A stretch of DNA of 64,000 nt from Candidatus Binatia bacterium (GTDB taxonomy: Bacteria; Desulfobacterota; Binatia; UBA12015), in the NCBI GenBank assembly GCA_029248525.1, contig JAQWJE010000039.1, forward strand, positions 248,001-312,000. Reading direction: 5' to 3'. The notes below the pieces were generated by a model. That model did not search any database and was not told the origin of the DNA. It was given only the letters and a program-made list of their open reading frames with translations. Positions 27,496 through 36,779 of this stretch are shown here, one piece after another. Position numbers and translations under genes: made by a program. How positions within the stretch are numbered: position 1 is the stretch's first letter; every line of letters starts with the position of its first letter.

Positions 27496-29256
27496 ATGAG
27501 AGCTCTGATTCGCGCGGCTCGCAGCCTTGAGGCTGTTGTCGGGGCGTCTCTGCTGCTGGCGTTGGCGGGTTGTAGCCGCTCGGAACCTCTGGAGCGAGCT
27601 TTCTCTGTTCAGCACGAACGCCCCAACATCCTTCTCCTGATGGCGGAGGATATGAGTCCCCGAGTGGGCGCGTTTGGCGACCCCGTCGCGCGCACCCCAC
27701 ATCTGGACGAGTTGGCGGGCCAAGGGACGCGGTTTCCCAATACGTTCACAACCGCTGGTGTCTGTTCGCCGAGCCGCGCCGCCCAGATTACCGGCGTTCA
27801 TCAGAACACGCTCGGCGCAGGGCATATGCGCACCGCCAGCTACCCTGAGGGTGCGTACGCCGCGGTTCCTCCCCCCTGGGTCAAAGCGTACCCCGAGCTC
27901 CTTCGGGCCGCCGGATATTATACCTTCAACTCCGGAAAGACCGACTACCAGCTGGCCTCCCGAATATGGACGGACGACAGTCCGCGGACCATTTGGGACG
28001 AGAGTAGCCCGTTCGGCGCCCCGGATTGGCGCTCTGCGCCGCCGGACAAACCATTCTTCGGTCTGATCAACTTCCAGACCACACACGAAAGCGGCCTCTT
28101 CCCGAAATTCTTCTGGCCGGAAAACCTTGCCCACGCCGCTCTAATGGTCGGCAATCTGCTCGGTAGGCGCGCGCCCGAGGCGTTGACGGACCCCGACGGT
28201 GTCATTCTACCGCCAATCTATCCCGATACGGAAATGGTGCGAGGAACAGTTGCTCGACAATATGATAATATCCACTTGATGGACCAGGAGGTGGGCGTGG
28301 TCCTCGACCAACTGGCGAGGGACGGGCTCGAATCATCTACCATCGTGATCTGGACCACCGACCACGGCTCGGGCTTGCCTGGGGCTAAAAGAGAACTGAC
28401 GGATGCCGGGATTCGGGTTCCGATGATCATTCGCTGGCCGGAACGCTTCCGACCAGTCGGGACCAGTCCGGGCCAGATTGAGGAACGCATGATCAGCTTT
28501 GTCGATTTGGCCCCGACGATCCTCGCGATGGCGGGCGTCGCGGCCCCGGACTGGATGGTCGGGCAGATCTTCTCCGGAGCCCGTGCGGCGCCTCCGCGCG
28601 AGTTCGTCTTTGCTGCGCGGGACCGACTGGACGAGTTTCCGGACCGCTCCCGGGCCGTGCGCTCGAGCGAATACAAGCTCATCCGAAACTGGCAGCCGGA
28701 TTTGCCGGCGGCTTTTGATCTGGAATTTAGGCGCGGTGTGCCCATGATGGGAGAGTGGCGCGATGCCTTTGCGGCTGGGGACCTCAACCCCGCTCAGGCC
28801 AAATTTTTTGAACCTCGGGGGCCAGAGGAACTCTACGATCTTTCCACGGACCCCTGGGAAACTCGGAATCTCGCGAACGACCCTCGATATGCCGGGGCCC
28901 GCGAGTCCCTAAGCCAGGCCTTGGACGAGTGGTTGGCCAGTAGCGAAGACCTTGGAATGATCCCCGAGTCCCGACTCGTCGAACGGTTTGCGACAAATGG
29001 CGAACCGAACATTACCTTGCCGCCCCGGCTCGAACTGCAGCGTGCGAAGGGCGGTTGGAGGGCTACGATCACACATACGGATCCCAATGTTTCGCTGGGA
29101 ATTCGCCGTTCGGGCGGAACCAGGGCCGACCAGTGGCAACTCTACACCGCCCCGATTCTGGTCGGGGAGGGCGAGACTGTCACAGCTTTCGCGGTGCGCT
29201 ACGGATGGTTGGAAAGTCCAAAAATCGAAAAATCTACGGGCCAGGCGTCCGGTTAG
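27496..29256 (+). CDS. Sulfatase lipoprotein (arylsulfatase family)
   Basis: 586 residues. A lipoprotein signal ends at LALAGC (C26). The alkaline-phosphatase superfamily core has metal ligands in LLLMAEDMSP (D52) and the sulfatase signature CSPSRAAQITG with C90-x-P-x-R94, the cysteine converted to formylglycine in active sulfatases. TTDHGSGLPGAKRELTD later supplies two more metal ligands. It should hydrolyse a sulfate ester outside the cytosol; the substrate is unknown. No formylglycine-generating enzyme gene is in the window. Its stop interlocks with the convergent crotonase gene. Confidence 0.9.
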   Translation: MRALIRAARSLEAVVGASLLLALAGCSRSEPLERAFSVQHERPNILLLMAEDMSPRVGAFGDPVARTPHLDELAGQGTRFPNTFTTAGVCSPSRAAQITGVHQNTLGAGHMRTASYPEGAYAAVPPPWVKAYPELLRAAGYYTFNSGKTDYQLASRIWTDDSPRTIWDESSPFGAPDWRSAPPDKPFFGLINFQTTHESGLFPKFFWPENLAHAALMVGNLLGRRAPEALTDPDGVILPPIYPDTEMVRGTVARQYDNIHLMDQEVGVVLDQLARDGLESSTIVIWTTDHGSGLPGAKRELTDAGIRVPMIIRWPERFRPVGTSPGQIEERMISFVDLAPTILAMAGVAAPDWMVGQIFSGARAAPPREFVFAARDRLDEFPDRSRAVRSSEYKLIRNWQPDLPAAFDLEFRRGVPMMGEWRDAFAAGDLNPAQAKFFEPRGPEELYDLSTDPWETRNLANDPRYAGARESLSQALDEWLASSEDLGMIPESRLVERFATNGEPNITLPPRLELQRAKGGWRATITHTDPNVSLGIRRSGGTRADQWQLYTAPILVGEGETVTAFAVRYGWLESPKIEKSTGQASG

Positions 29257-30068
29257 CGCTTTTTCCATTCGACGCGCTGGCCGGAACTGAAGAATTTCTG
29301 GCCCTCGGCAAGGTTTTCGGGGTTCCAGCCCAAGGCAAGGAACGCATTCCCGTTCGCTAGAGCCTGACTGCGCGTCATATCCCTCGTTGCCCATGCCGTC
29401 CGCACGGTCCCCTGAACTGCCTCGCGAGGCCTGGCGGCAATCGTTTCCGCAATCCAGCGGGCCCGATCTTCCAGTTCATCAGCGCCACAGACTTCGCTGA
29501 CGAGCCCGATCCGATGGGCGGTTTCGGCGCTCAGCCTCTCGTGTGCCCCCAGCAGCTGCATTCGCAGAAGTTCACCGAAGGGCATCTTCTGCGCCATATG
29601 GATCGTTTCGTAACTGGCCACCATCCCGTAGGTGACGTGCGGATCAAAGAAGGTCGCGTCATCAGAGCAGATCATGATGTCGACCTCACCGAGCATGTAG
29701 AAAGCTCCGCCGCAGGCGATTCCTCGAACAGCACCGATCACCGGCTTCCACAAATCGTTTGCTTTCGGCCCAAGTGCTGCGCCCGGATCGTCGAAGTGCA
29801 TCAGGGTGTCCGCAGGAGAGCCCCCCTCATGTTCACCCGCGTCATCTGCGATCGCTTCGGATCGATCAATGCCGGTGCAGAAAGCGCGGTCGCCGGCCGC
29901 GCAGAGAATTGCTGCCCCAACAGAATCATCGTCGCGCAACCGCCGCCAGATCTGCGAGAGCTCGAGTTGCATCTGGTCATTGAACGAGTTCATCTTCTCG
30001 GGGCGGTTCAAGCGCACCCACGCAACTCCGTTTTCGACGCGATAATCAATCGTTTCATATTCACTCAT
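29253..30068 (-). CDS. Enoyl-CoA hydratase/isomerase (crotonase) family protein
   Basis: 271 residues from the ATG at 30068 (MSEYETIDY; an upstream in-frame start at 30089 exists). The crotonase fold is shown by NRPEKMNSFND, CAAGDRAFCTGID and RGIACGGAFYML. The two glutamates that catalyse hydration in true enoyl-CoA hydratases are replaced (GGAFYM instead of GGCELA, DPHVTYG instead of xPExxLG), so the reaction is probably a different crotonase reaction on a CoA thioester. It is followed upstream on the same strand by the LLM oxidoreductase gene, 45 bases away, so the two may act in one catabolic route. Confidence 0.8.
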   Translation of the reverse strand: MSEYETIDYRVENGVAWVRLNRPEKMNSFNDQMQLELSQIWRRLRDDDSVGAAILCAAGDRAFCTGIDRSEAIADDAGEHEGGSPADTLMHFDDPGAALGPKANDLWKPVIGAVRGIACGGAFYMLGEVDIMICSDDATFFDPHVTYGMVASYETIHMAQKMPFGELLRMQLLGAHERLSAETAHRIGLVSEVCGADELEDRARWIAETIAARPREAVQGTVRTAWATRDMTRSQALANGNAFLALGWNPENLAEGQKFFSSGQRVEWKKR

Positions 30069-30113
30069 AGCGGGTTCCTTTGGAGGCAAACAGAAGTAGT
30101 TACCGTGATCTTT

Positions 30114-31031
30114 TCAACCGGGTTCGATCTTGTCGATGACCTCGGTGCCAAATTTGTGAATCGAGTCGATGTAGCCGGCGCGCGTTTGATCCGGAAATCC
30201 CATCGCCAACCAATCGACACCAAGGGATCCCAGGAGCAGGCTTCGATCGAGCATCTCATTGCCGGACCGCGAAGATCCCCCCATCCCCTCGAGTGAGTAG
30301 CCGATCTGCAGCGGGGCTTCGCGTCCCTGCGCACGCGCGTAGGATTGGGCATACTGCAGTCCCTCAACAAGGTCTTCATCCGTCTCCAAAGCAGGCGTCC
30401 GGGTAAAACGTGCCATAGCCTTCGTGTTTGGAAAGGGGAGCCAACCCTCGCAGGAGTCAACCGCGCGTCGAATCGCCGGGCGGGAGTTTCCACCCATCCA
30501 GAGCGGAGGGTGCGGGCGCTGCAGCGGGAGGGGCCGCATCGTATTTCCTCTTGCATGAAAGCTTGAGCCAACAAACTCGACGTCTTCCTCACTGAGTGCG
30601 AGCTTGAGCGCCGTGATCGTCTCCTCTGCCAAAGCGCCTCGCCCTTCGAAGGTCGCGCCGAGAGCATCGAACTCGCCTCGGAGATAGCCTGCGCCAACCC
30701 CCACGGTCAGACGCCCACGCGATAGAAGATCCAGCGATAAAATCGATTTGGCGAGGAGAAAGGGGTTGCGATATCCCAACACCAGAATGTGCGTCTGAAG
30801 GCGGAGCGTTGTTGTCGCTGCGGCGGCAAACGAGAGCGTCACGAACGGATCGAGTGCATGATGGCCTCCGCCATCCAACCAGCGTTGCACCGGAAACGGG
30901 TGGTCCGTCACATAACAGGAGGCGAAGCCGGCGGCCTCGGCTGCCCGAGCAATCTCGGCGACTCCCTCCGGAGTAAGAAATTCCTCCGCAGCATCCACGC
31001 GGTCAGTTGGGATTGCTACACCAAAACGCAC
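30114..31031 (-). CDS. LLM-class flavin/F420-dependent oxidoreductase
   Basis: 305 residues from a GTG at 31031 behind a GAGAGACGG ribosome site; a start at 31067 is also in frame but lacks a good site. The bacterial-luciferase-like TIM barrel begins MRFGVAIPTD and shows TVGVGAGYLRGEFDALGATFEGRGALAEET, PLWMGGNSRPAIRRA and FPNTKAMARF. The pattern is close to the F420-dependent LLM subgroup (TIGR03619-like), but sequence alone does not separate F420 from FMN use. Divergent from the MATE gene. Confidence 0.83.
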   Translation of the reverse strand: MRFGVAIPTDRVDAAEEFLTPEGVAEIARAAEAAGFASCYVTDHPFPVQRWLDGGGHHALDPFVTLSFAAAATTTLRLQTHILVLGYRNPFLLAKSILSLDLLSRGRLTVGVGAGYLRGEFDALGATFEGRGALAEETITALKLALSEEDVEFVGSSFHARGNTMRPLPLQRPHPPLWMGGNSRPAIRRAVDSCEGWLPFPNTKAMARFTRTPALETDEDLVEGLQYAQSYARAQGREAPLQIGYSLEGMGGSSRSGNEMLDRSLLLGSLGVDWLAMGFPDQTRAGYIDSIHKFGTEVIDKIEPG

Positions 31032-31129
31032 CCGTCTCTCATATTCCAACACCCACCCGAACGCCAATCACCGACATTTCCGCCGTGCGGATGGGGGTCG
31101 GTGTTTCCCGTGCTATCAATACTTGGACG

Positions 31130-32575
31130 ATGAAGGCCGACGCATCAAAAGAGCCGCGCGGGCGCCTCAAGACCCTCTTGGGGCGAGACCATCGCGAGGG
31201 TTCACTGCTGGTCTCGATGCTGGTGCTCGCGTTGCCGATGATCGTGGGGAGCGTCGGGGTCGGCGCGTTGTACCCGATCATTGATCTCAGCTTTCTGGTT
31301 CAACTTGGTGATCAGAGCATGGCTTCTGTCGTTATTGTGAACCAGACCGTTTGGCAGTTGGTGATCATGGGCTTCATGGGCCTGAACTTCGCGACCCAGT
31401 CGCACGTCTCGCAATGGATTGGAGCCGGCCAGCCCCGTCAGGCGGAGGAGGTCGCAGGACAAGCCCTCTTGTTGGCTGGATTGCTGGGCATCTTGATCGC
31501 AATCGTCGGAGGCCTGGCGCCGCGGTCCCTTCTGATTCTCAGCGGCGCCGATGTTTCTTTCTTTCCACTCGCGCTGCCTTACCTGCAATGGCTCTTCGTC
31601 CTCTCTGCGGGCTTTGGCGGAGTGTTTGTATTTCGCGCGATCCTGACTGGCGCCGGGGATACCACGACCCCTCTGCTGGTTTCGGTGGTGCAGGTAACGG
31701 TCTCGCTCGTTTCGGAATGGATTTTCATCTTTGGACATTTCGGAGCACCCGAATTGGGTGTCCGGGGTGTGGCCCTGGGAATGGGTCTGGGCCAAATCAC
31801 CGGGGCGGGACTTGGCATGTTTCTCCTTTTCCGCGGCACGAAACGTGTTCGACTACGCCTTGCGGACCTCCGCCCTCGACCGTCGATTTTGCTCAAGCTG
31901 TTGCGTTCGGCATGGCCACCCGCAGTTCAGATGATCGGGATGGTGGTTTCGGCATTTTTCTACCTCCGTCTCGCAAAGCCTTTTGGCACGGAGGTCCAGA
32001 CCGCCTATACGATCGGCCTTCGTCTGGGCATGATCATTCCGCAGTTTTCATTCCCGCTGGCAACCGCATGCGCTACGCTTGTCGGACAAGCTCTAGGTAA
32101 CGGGGATGTGCCCCGTGCATGGCGGGCGATGCGTACCGGGATTCTGGTGCATGGTGGCTTATTATGGTCGTTTGCGGCGATTCTCTTCGTCTTCCGCTTT
32201 GATATTTTGGGACTGGTGACTTCGGACCCCGAGGTGATTCGTATCGGATCGGAATACCTTGCCTTCTCGGCCGCAGGCTACGTGATCATGGGCATCGGGA
32301 TGGTTCTGATGCGGGCGCTGCAGGGCGCAGGCGATTTCATGGTGCCCATGGCCATTTCGCTCGCCAGCACCTTTCTGGTCAATCTTCCGTCGGCTTATGC
32401 ACTCTCCCGCTGGACCGACCTGGGCCCGACAGGGATCTGGTGCGGTGGGCTTTTCGGTGGCCTCTTCACGCTGATCGCGACGGGTGCCTGGGTGGCCACA
32501 GGTCGCTGGACACGCCGCGGAAGCGTTATCCGGCACGAAAGCTCCTCAAACGATCAGGCGGGAAGGTCGGGGTGA
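31130..32575 (+). CDS. MATE-family multidrug/toxin efflux protein
   Basis: 481 residues from the ATG at 31130; the frame is open further upstream without support. About 12 membrane helices with the MATE pattern (LALPMIVGSVGVGALYPIIDLSFL; QTVWQLVIMGFMGLNFATQSHVSQWIGAG; PLLVSVVQVTVSLVSEWIFIF). It exports an organic compound in exchange for Na+ or H+ in the inner membrane. The stop overlaps the start of the next gene by 4 bases (GTGA). Confidence 0.9.
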   Translation: MKADASKEPRGRLKTLLGRDHREGSLLVSMLVLALPMIVGSVGVGALYPIIDLSFLVQLGDQSMASVVIVNQTVWQLVIMGFMGLNFATQSHVSQWIGAGQPRQAEEVAGQALLLAGLLGILIAIVGGLAPRSLLILSGADVSFFPLALPYLQWLFVLSAGFGGVFVFRAILTGAGDTTTPLLVSVVQVTVSLVSEWIFIFGHFGAPELGVRGVALGMGLGQITGAGLGMFLLFRGTKRVRLRLADLRPRPSILLKLLRSAWPPAVQMIGMVVSAFFYLRLAKPFGTEVQTAYTIGLRLGMIIPQFSFPLATACATLVGQALGNGDVPRAWRAMRTGILVHGGLLWSFAAILFVFRFDILGLVTSDPEVIRIGSEYLAFSAAGYVIMGIGMVLMRALQGAGDFMVPMAISLASTFLVNLPSAYALSRWTDLGPTGIWCGGLFGGLFTLIATGAWVATGRWTRRGSVIRHESSSNDQAGRSG

Positions 32576-32979
32576 GCATTCCGGGGCGCATATCAGTTTG
32601 GCTGTGGTGTCTGGTCCTTTTGGCGATTGCGGGTTGCGCAACGCCTCGCAACTTGGTTCGACGTCCACAGTTGGAACTTCCGCAGCCGACCGGGCAATGC
32701 ATCGCCACCGCGAAGATTCGAGATTTTCGAGCCAAAGGCGTCAAGGAATTACGCGTGCGCACGGAGGAGAACGATTGGCAATACCTGCTGGTGCTGGATC
32801 GCGAATGTCCCAACCTCGCGGACGCCCAGCGGATCGGCTGGACCTCCCAGCGAGGCAAGATCTGTGACTATCGACATGATGCCATTCTGGTCGATGGCGA
32901 GCGGTGTGCGATTGGCCGAATTGAAGATTATGCTGCAGGCGCGGCCGCGGACCGAACGACCGAAAGCGCAGTCCCATGA
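32572..32979 (+). CDS. DUF6491-like lipoprotein
   Basis: 135 residues from a GTG that overlaps the MATE stop (GTGA). The signal runs through WLWCLVLLAIAGC, a lipobox, so it is a lipoprotein. The remainder (QCIATAKIRDFRAKGVKEL ... YLLVLDRECPNLADAQRIGW ... ICDYRHDAILVDGERCAIGRIEDY) has four conserved-looking cysteines and resembles the DUF6491 family of unknown function. The frame is open upstream inside the MATE gene, but the lipoprotein signal fixes this start. The following gene overlaps it by 4 bases. Confidence 0.7.
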   Translation: MSIPGRISVWLWCLVLLAIAGCATPRNLVRRPQLELPQPTGQCIATAKIRDFRAKGVKELRVRTEENDWQYLLVLDRECPNLADAQRIGWTSQRGKICDYRHDAILVDGERCAIGRIEDYAAGAAADRTTESAVP

Positions 32980-33950
32980 ATAGTCCCATAAAAACATTTC
33001 TTGAGCGACACTACCGGCACTTCAACGCAGCCACGCTGATCGACGCATCTCGGGGTTGGCTCGATCTGCTCGAATCCGGGGGGCAGATGTTCCTGACGCT
33101 CGGAGGCGCGATGAGCACTGCCGAATTGGGGATCTCGCTTGCAGAGCTCATCCGTGAGGAGAAAGTGCACGGGATCTGTTGCACCGGCGCGAACCTCGAG
33201 GAGGACCTCTACAATCTGGTCGCCCACGACCACTACGAGAGGATCCCGAACTATCGCGAACTCTCCCCCGAAGAGGAGGCTAAACTGCTCTCGCGACACC
33301 TCAATCGGGTGACCGATACATGCATCCCCGAAGAAGAGGCCATGCGTCGTTTGGAGTCCGCGGTTCTGGAGGACTGGCAAGCGGCCGATCTCTCGGGTCA
33401 GCGTTTTTTTCCTCACGAATTCCTCTATCGACTTCTACGCTCCGGAAAGCTCGCATCGGCCTACCAGATCGATCCGCAGGATAGTTGGATGGTTGCCGCT
33501 GCCGAGAAAAATTTGCCGATGTTCGTCCCCGGTTGGGAGGACTCCACCATGGGCAATATGTTCGCCGCTCAATGCATTCGAGGTGCGGTCAAGAATCCGT
33601 CTATCGTTCGTTCCGGGATCGAATATATGATGGTCCTTGCTGAATGGTACGAGGAGACCACGACGACACATCCGCTCGGGTTCTTTCAGATTGGCGGCGG
33701 GATTTCAGGGGATTTCCCAATCTGTGTCGTGCCGATGCTGAGTCAGGACCTCGGTCGCACGGAGGTGCCGCTATGGGCCTACTTCTGCCAGATCTCCGAC
33801 TCCACCACGAGCTATGGGTCCTACTCGGGTGCTGTCCCCAACGAGAAGATCACTTGGGGCAAGCTGGGCGTTTCGACGCCCAAATTCGTCATTGAATCGG
33901 ATGCGACAATCGTCGCGCCGCTGGTCTTCGCCATGGTGCTTGGCAAGTAA
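32976..33950 (+). CDS. Deoxyhypusine-synthase-family protein
   Basis: 324 residues. The NAD-binding fold of deoxyhypusine synthase is clear: MFLTLGGAMSTAELG, HGICCTGANLEEDLYN, the NAD segment FFQIGGGISGDFPICVVPML, and NEKITWGKL with the catalytic lysine K296 that forms the enzyme-imine in eukaryotic and archaeal enzymes. Bacteria lack the hypusine-modified translation factor; bacterial and plant members are often homospermidine synthases or act on other polyamines. The likely reaction is transfer of a 4-aminobutyl group from spermidine to an amine. It overlaps the DUF6491-like gene by 4 bases and is followed by an SDR gene. Confidence 0.85.
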   Translation: MNSPIKTFLERHYRHFNAATLIDASRGWLDLLESGGQMFLTLGGAMSTAELGISLAELIREEKVHGICCTGANLEEDLYNLVAHDHYERIPNYRELSPEEEAKLLSRHLNRVTDTCIPEEEAMRRLESAVLEDWQAADLSGQRFFPHEFLYRLLRSGKLASAYQIDPQDSWMVAAAEKNLPMFVPGWEDSTMGNMFAAQCIRGAVKNPSIVRSGIEYMMVLAEWYEETTTTHPLGFFQIGGGISGDFPICVVPMLSQDLGRTEVPLWAYFCQISDSTTSYGSYSGAVPNEKITWGKLGVSTPKFVIESDATIVAPLVFAMVLGK

Positions 33951-33966
33951 ACGCAGGGAGAAAGCT

Positions 33967-34764
33967 ATGAGTCGTCTTCAAGGAAAAGTCGCATTGATCA
34001 CAGGGGCCGCGTCGGGAATCGGCGCAGCATGTTCGGAACGATTCGCTCAGGAAGGCGCCACGATTGTTGGCTGTGACCTCCAGAGCGACGGACTGGAGAA
34101 CTGGCAGGCGGCGACCAAGGTGGCGCCTGCCTCGAGTTTTCAAGGTGGGCTTGATGTTCGTGAGGAAGCTGTGGTTTCAGCTTGGGTGAAATCGGCGCAA
34201 GAGAAATTCGGACGCATTGATATCCTGGTCAATGCGGCGGGCGTGGCAGGCGGCGGTCCTGTTCATATGATGGATCTCGAAGAGTGGAATCGAGTTATCG
34301 ATATCAACCTCACCGGAACCTTTCTCGCCTCCAAGCATGTTCTCCCGACGATGCTGGAGCAGGAGTCGGGGAGCATTATCCATATCGCCAGCGTCGAGGG
34401 ACTCGAGGGCAATGAGGGCGGCTCTTCCTACAATGCTTCCAAGGGCGGTGTGGTGATTCTGATGAAGAATATGGCGATGGATTATGGTCGCAAGGGCATC
34501 CGCGTAAATGCCATTTGTCCCGGATTTATCGACACCCCGTTGCTGCGCGAGGTGATGTCGATGCCGGGACTCGAGGAGCACGGCGAGAAAGTCCGCCAAC
34601 AGCACCAGCTCGGACGATTCGGGCGTCCCGAGGAGATCGCAGGTGCTGCGTTCTTCCTCGCTTCCGACGATTCCTCGTTTGTAACAGGCCAGGCCCTCGC
34701 CGTGGATGGCGGGTACACCGCAGGCAAGCGTTACGGCCTGTCGGCGATGATGGGGCTTGAATAG
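33967..34764 (+). CDS. Short-chain dehydrogenase/reductase
   Basis: 265 residues from the ATG at 33967 behind a GCAGGGAGAAA ribosome site. Classical SDR features: TGAASGIG cofactor loop (12-19), NAAG at 89-92, catalytic S142, Y155 and K159 (SSYNASKGG), and the C-terminal FVTGQALAVDGGYTA. Asp37 in GCDLQ favours NAD(H). Substrate unknown. It lies 16 bases after the deoxyhypusine-synthase-like gene, so both may be in one transcript. Confidence 0.9.
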   Translation: MSRLQGKVALITGAASGIGAACSERFAQEGATIVGCDLQSDGLENWQAATKVAPASSFQGGLDVREEAVVSAWVKSAQEKFGRIDILVNAAGVAGGGPVHMMDLEEWNRVIDINLTGTFLASKHVLPTMLEQESGSIIHIASVEGLEGNEGGSSYNASKGGVVILMKNMAMDYGRKGIRVNAICPGFIDTPLLREVMSMPGLEEHGEKVRQQHQLGRFGRPEEIAGAAFFLASDDSSFVTGQALAVDGGYTAGKRYGLSAMMGLE

Positions 34765-34777
34765 CAGGCCCCGGAGA

Positions 34778-36235
34778 TCATCCCGGGTCCGAACCGCTGT
34801 CAGAATCGAGAATTAATTGGCGATAGAAGCGCGCCATCTCGACGAGGTTCTCCACCGCGATTCGTTCGTTGGTACCATGGATGCGAGCCAGATCGTCGGG
34901 GCCCAATCGCATGGGGCCGAAGCGGAGACTGGCGTCGGCCAGTCGGACATAGTGGCGGGTATCTGTGCCGCCCACCACCAGACCCGGAATGACGAGCACC
35001 CCGGGGAAGGTCTCCTCAATCGCGTTCGAGACCAGCTGGTATCCCGCGCTCTCGAGTGCCGCGACAGGACTGGCCTCGTTCGCGTTCCCGATCCGCAGGA
35101 TCTCGATTTCCGGATCGTCAATAACCTCGCGAAGATGGGCCTCGACGTCGGCCACCGTATCGCCGGGGCGCAGGCGGAAATTCACTACCGCCTGCGCTTT
35201 CTGCGGCAGCACGTTTTCCTTGGTTCCGGCGTTCATCATCGTCACCGCGGTCGTGGTGCGCACCTGCGCGGATAATGCGGGAGTCGCATTGTAGCTTTGC
35301 AGAATCAGGGCCTCGGACAATGGCAGCGCCCCGATTGCGAGCCTTGTGGTGGTATCGAGATGGGGTGCGAGGGCTTCGAGCATCGCGCGCGCGGGGCCAT
35401 CGATCTCTCCAGGCATCGGCGAGCTTTCAACAGCGACGATCGCCCGTGCCAGACGCCCCGCAGCAGTGCTTCGCGGGGGCATGGATGAGTGTCCGCCCGC
35501 GCCACGACTGGTGAGTTCAAAGGTGACGTAGCCCTTCTCGGCAATACCGATGATGGCGGCGGGGCGCTCGAGGCCCGGCATGATATCGGAGACAATGACG
35601 TTACCTTCGTCCAGAGTGAAGAGGAAACGAACGGATCTGGCCTCCAGAGATGCGGCCATCACGGCGGCCCCTGCGTGGCCGCCGACTTCCTCGTCGGCTC
35701 CGAAAGCCAGATAGACAGTTCGCTCGGGGACGAACCCGTTGGCAAGCAATCCTTCGACCGCCGTCAGCGTGGCGATCACAGTGGTCTTGCAATCCAGAGT
35801 CCCACGCCCCCAGACATAGCCTTGTGCGATCTCACCGGAAAAAGGCGGGAAGACCCAATCGGATTCCGTTCCGGCCTCCACAGGCACGACGTCTATGTGG
35901 CCAAGGAGAAGATAGGGCAACTTCTTGCGGTCTCGGCCGGGCCACTCCAGCAAAAGCGAACCACCGGGAAAGGCCTGCACCTCAAGCCGGGAGAACGTCA
36001 ATGGAAAGGAGTTTCGCAGGAGGGCTTCGACGGCATCGAAATTCGTTGCAGGCGAGCCCGTGACGCTGGGAATGCGGACAGCGGCCGAAAGCGTTTTGGC
36101 GAGCCTATCGGAGTCGACCTTCGCGAGGGGCTGGCGCCGTTCCACCGACGGGCGCACCGGAGCCGCGCAGCTTGCCCATAAAAGACCGATGATCATCAGA
36201 AAGCATGTGTGACGCATGGTACTCTTTCTTTTCAT
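34778..36235 (-). CDS. M20-family metallopeptidase with lipoprotein signal
   Basis: 485 residues from the ATG at 36235 (ATG at 36217 also possible). The signal MRHTCFLMIIGLLWASCA ends in a lipobox-like WASC. The M20 zinc site is spread over LLGHIDVVP, GRGTLDCKT and GADEEVGGHAG, with the dimerisation domain (about 245-390) inserted and further ligands in GGTDTRHY. The family hydrolyses peptides or N-acyl amino acids; with a signal it would act outside the cytosol. It is divergent from the peroxiredoxin gene. Confidence 0.87.
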   Translation of the reverse strand: MKRKSTMRHTCFLMIIGLLWASCAAPVRPSVERRQPLAKVDSDRLAKTLSAAVRIPSVTGSPATNFDAVEALLRNSFPLTFSRLEVQAFPGGSLLLEWPGRDRKKLPYLLLGHIDVVPVEAGTESDWVFPPFSGEIAQGYVWGRGTLDCKTTVIATLTAVEGLLANGFVPERTVYLAFGADEEVGGHAGAAVMAASLEARSVRFLFTLDEGNVIVSDIMPGLERPAAIIGIAEKGYVTFELTSRGAGGHSSMPPRSTAAGRLARAIVAVESSPMPGEIDGPARAMLEALAPHLDTTTRLAIGALPLSEALILQSYNATPALSAQVRTTTAVTMMNAGTKENVLPQKAQAVVNFRLRPGDTVADVEAHLREVIDDPEIEILRIGNANEASPVAALESAGYQLVSNAIEETFPGVLVIPGLVVGGTDTRHYVRLADASLRFGPMRLGPDDLARIHGTNERIAVENLVEMARFYRQLILDSDSGSDPG

Positions 36236-36290
36236 CTTTCTTGAGCGCCGCAAACCGCTGGGCTAAGACGATCCTGAGGAGATTCAGAAA

Positions 36291-36779
36291 ATGCCGATTA
36301 AAGAAGGTGAAACGATTCCCGCAGTTGGTTTGGTCGAGATGGTGGAGGGCGCACCGACACCCGTGCAATCGACAGAACTTGGTGCCGGCCGGAAGATTGT
36401 GATCTTTGCCGTGCCGGGTGCTTTCACGCCGACCTGCTCGGCGAAGCATGTCCCCGGGTTCTTGAAGAATACAGCGGCCCTGCGCGCCAAGGGCGTCGAA
36501 GAGATCGTGTGTGTCTCCGTCAACGACGCTTTTGTGATGAATGCCTGGGGCGAAGCCCAGGGCGTCGGCAGCGACATCCGAATGGTTGCGGACGGCAATG
36601 GAGACCTCGCCTCGGCGTTGGGCCTTGAGATGGACGGCTCCAAGTTCGGGATGGGAACGCGATCGCAACGTTTTGCAATGATTCTGCAGGACAATCGGGT
36701 GGAGAAGCTTCTGGTCGAATCGGGACCCGGACTCTCGGCTTCCAGCGCAGAAAGCGTCCTCGAACACCTCGCGGGCTAA
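36291..36779 (+). CDS. Peroxiredoxin, Prx5-like
   Basis: 162 residues. The Prx5 active site PGAFTPTCSAKHVPGF has the peroxidatic C49, and the pattern VCVSVNDAFVMNAWG is typical of the atypical Prx5/AhpE-like group. It reduces hydroperoxides using a thiol donor. A cysteine at VEEIVCVSVND precedes it as possible resolving residue. Stop codons interlock with the convergent HIT gene. Confidence 0.9.
   Translation: MPIKEGETIPAVGLVEMVEGAPTPVQSTELGAGRKIVIFAVPGAFTPTCSAKHVPGFLKNTAALRAKGVEEIVCVSVNDAFVMNAWGEAQGVGSDIRMVADGNGDLASALGLEMDGSKFGMGTRSQRFAMILQDNRVEKLLVESGPGLSASSAESVLEHLAG

Noticed and set aside
27361-28134. 257-codon minus-strand frame under the sulfatase start
   Set aside because: Arg-rich, without motifs, and opposite a gene with a clear lipobox and sulfatase signature.
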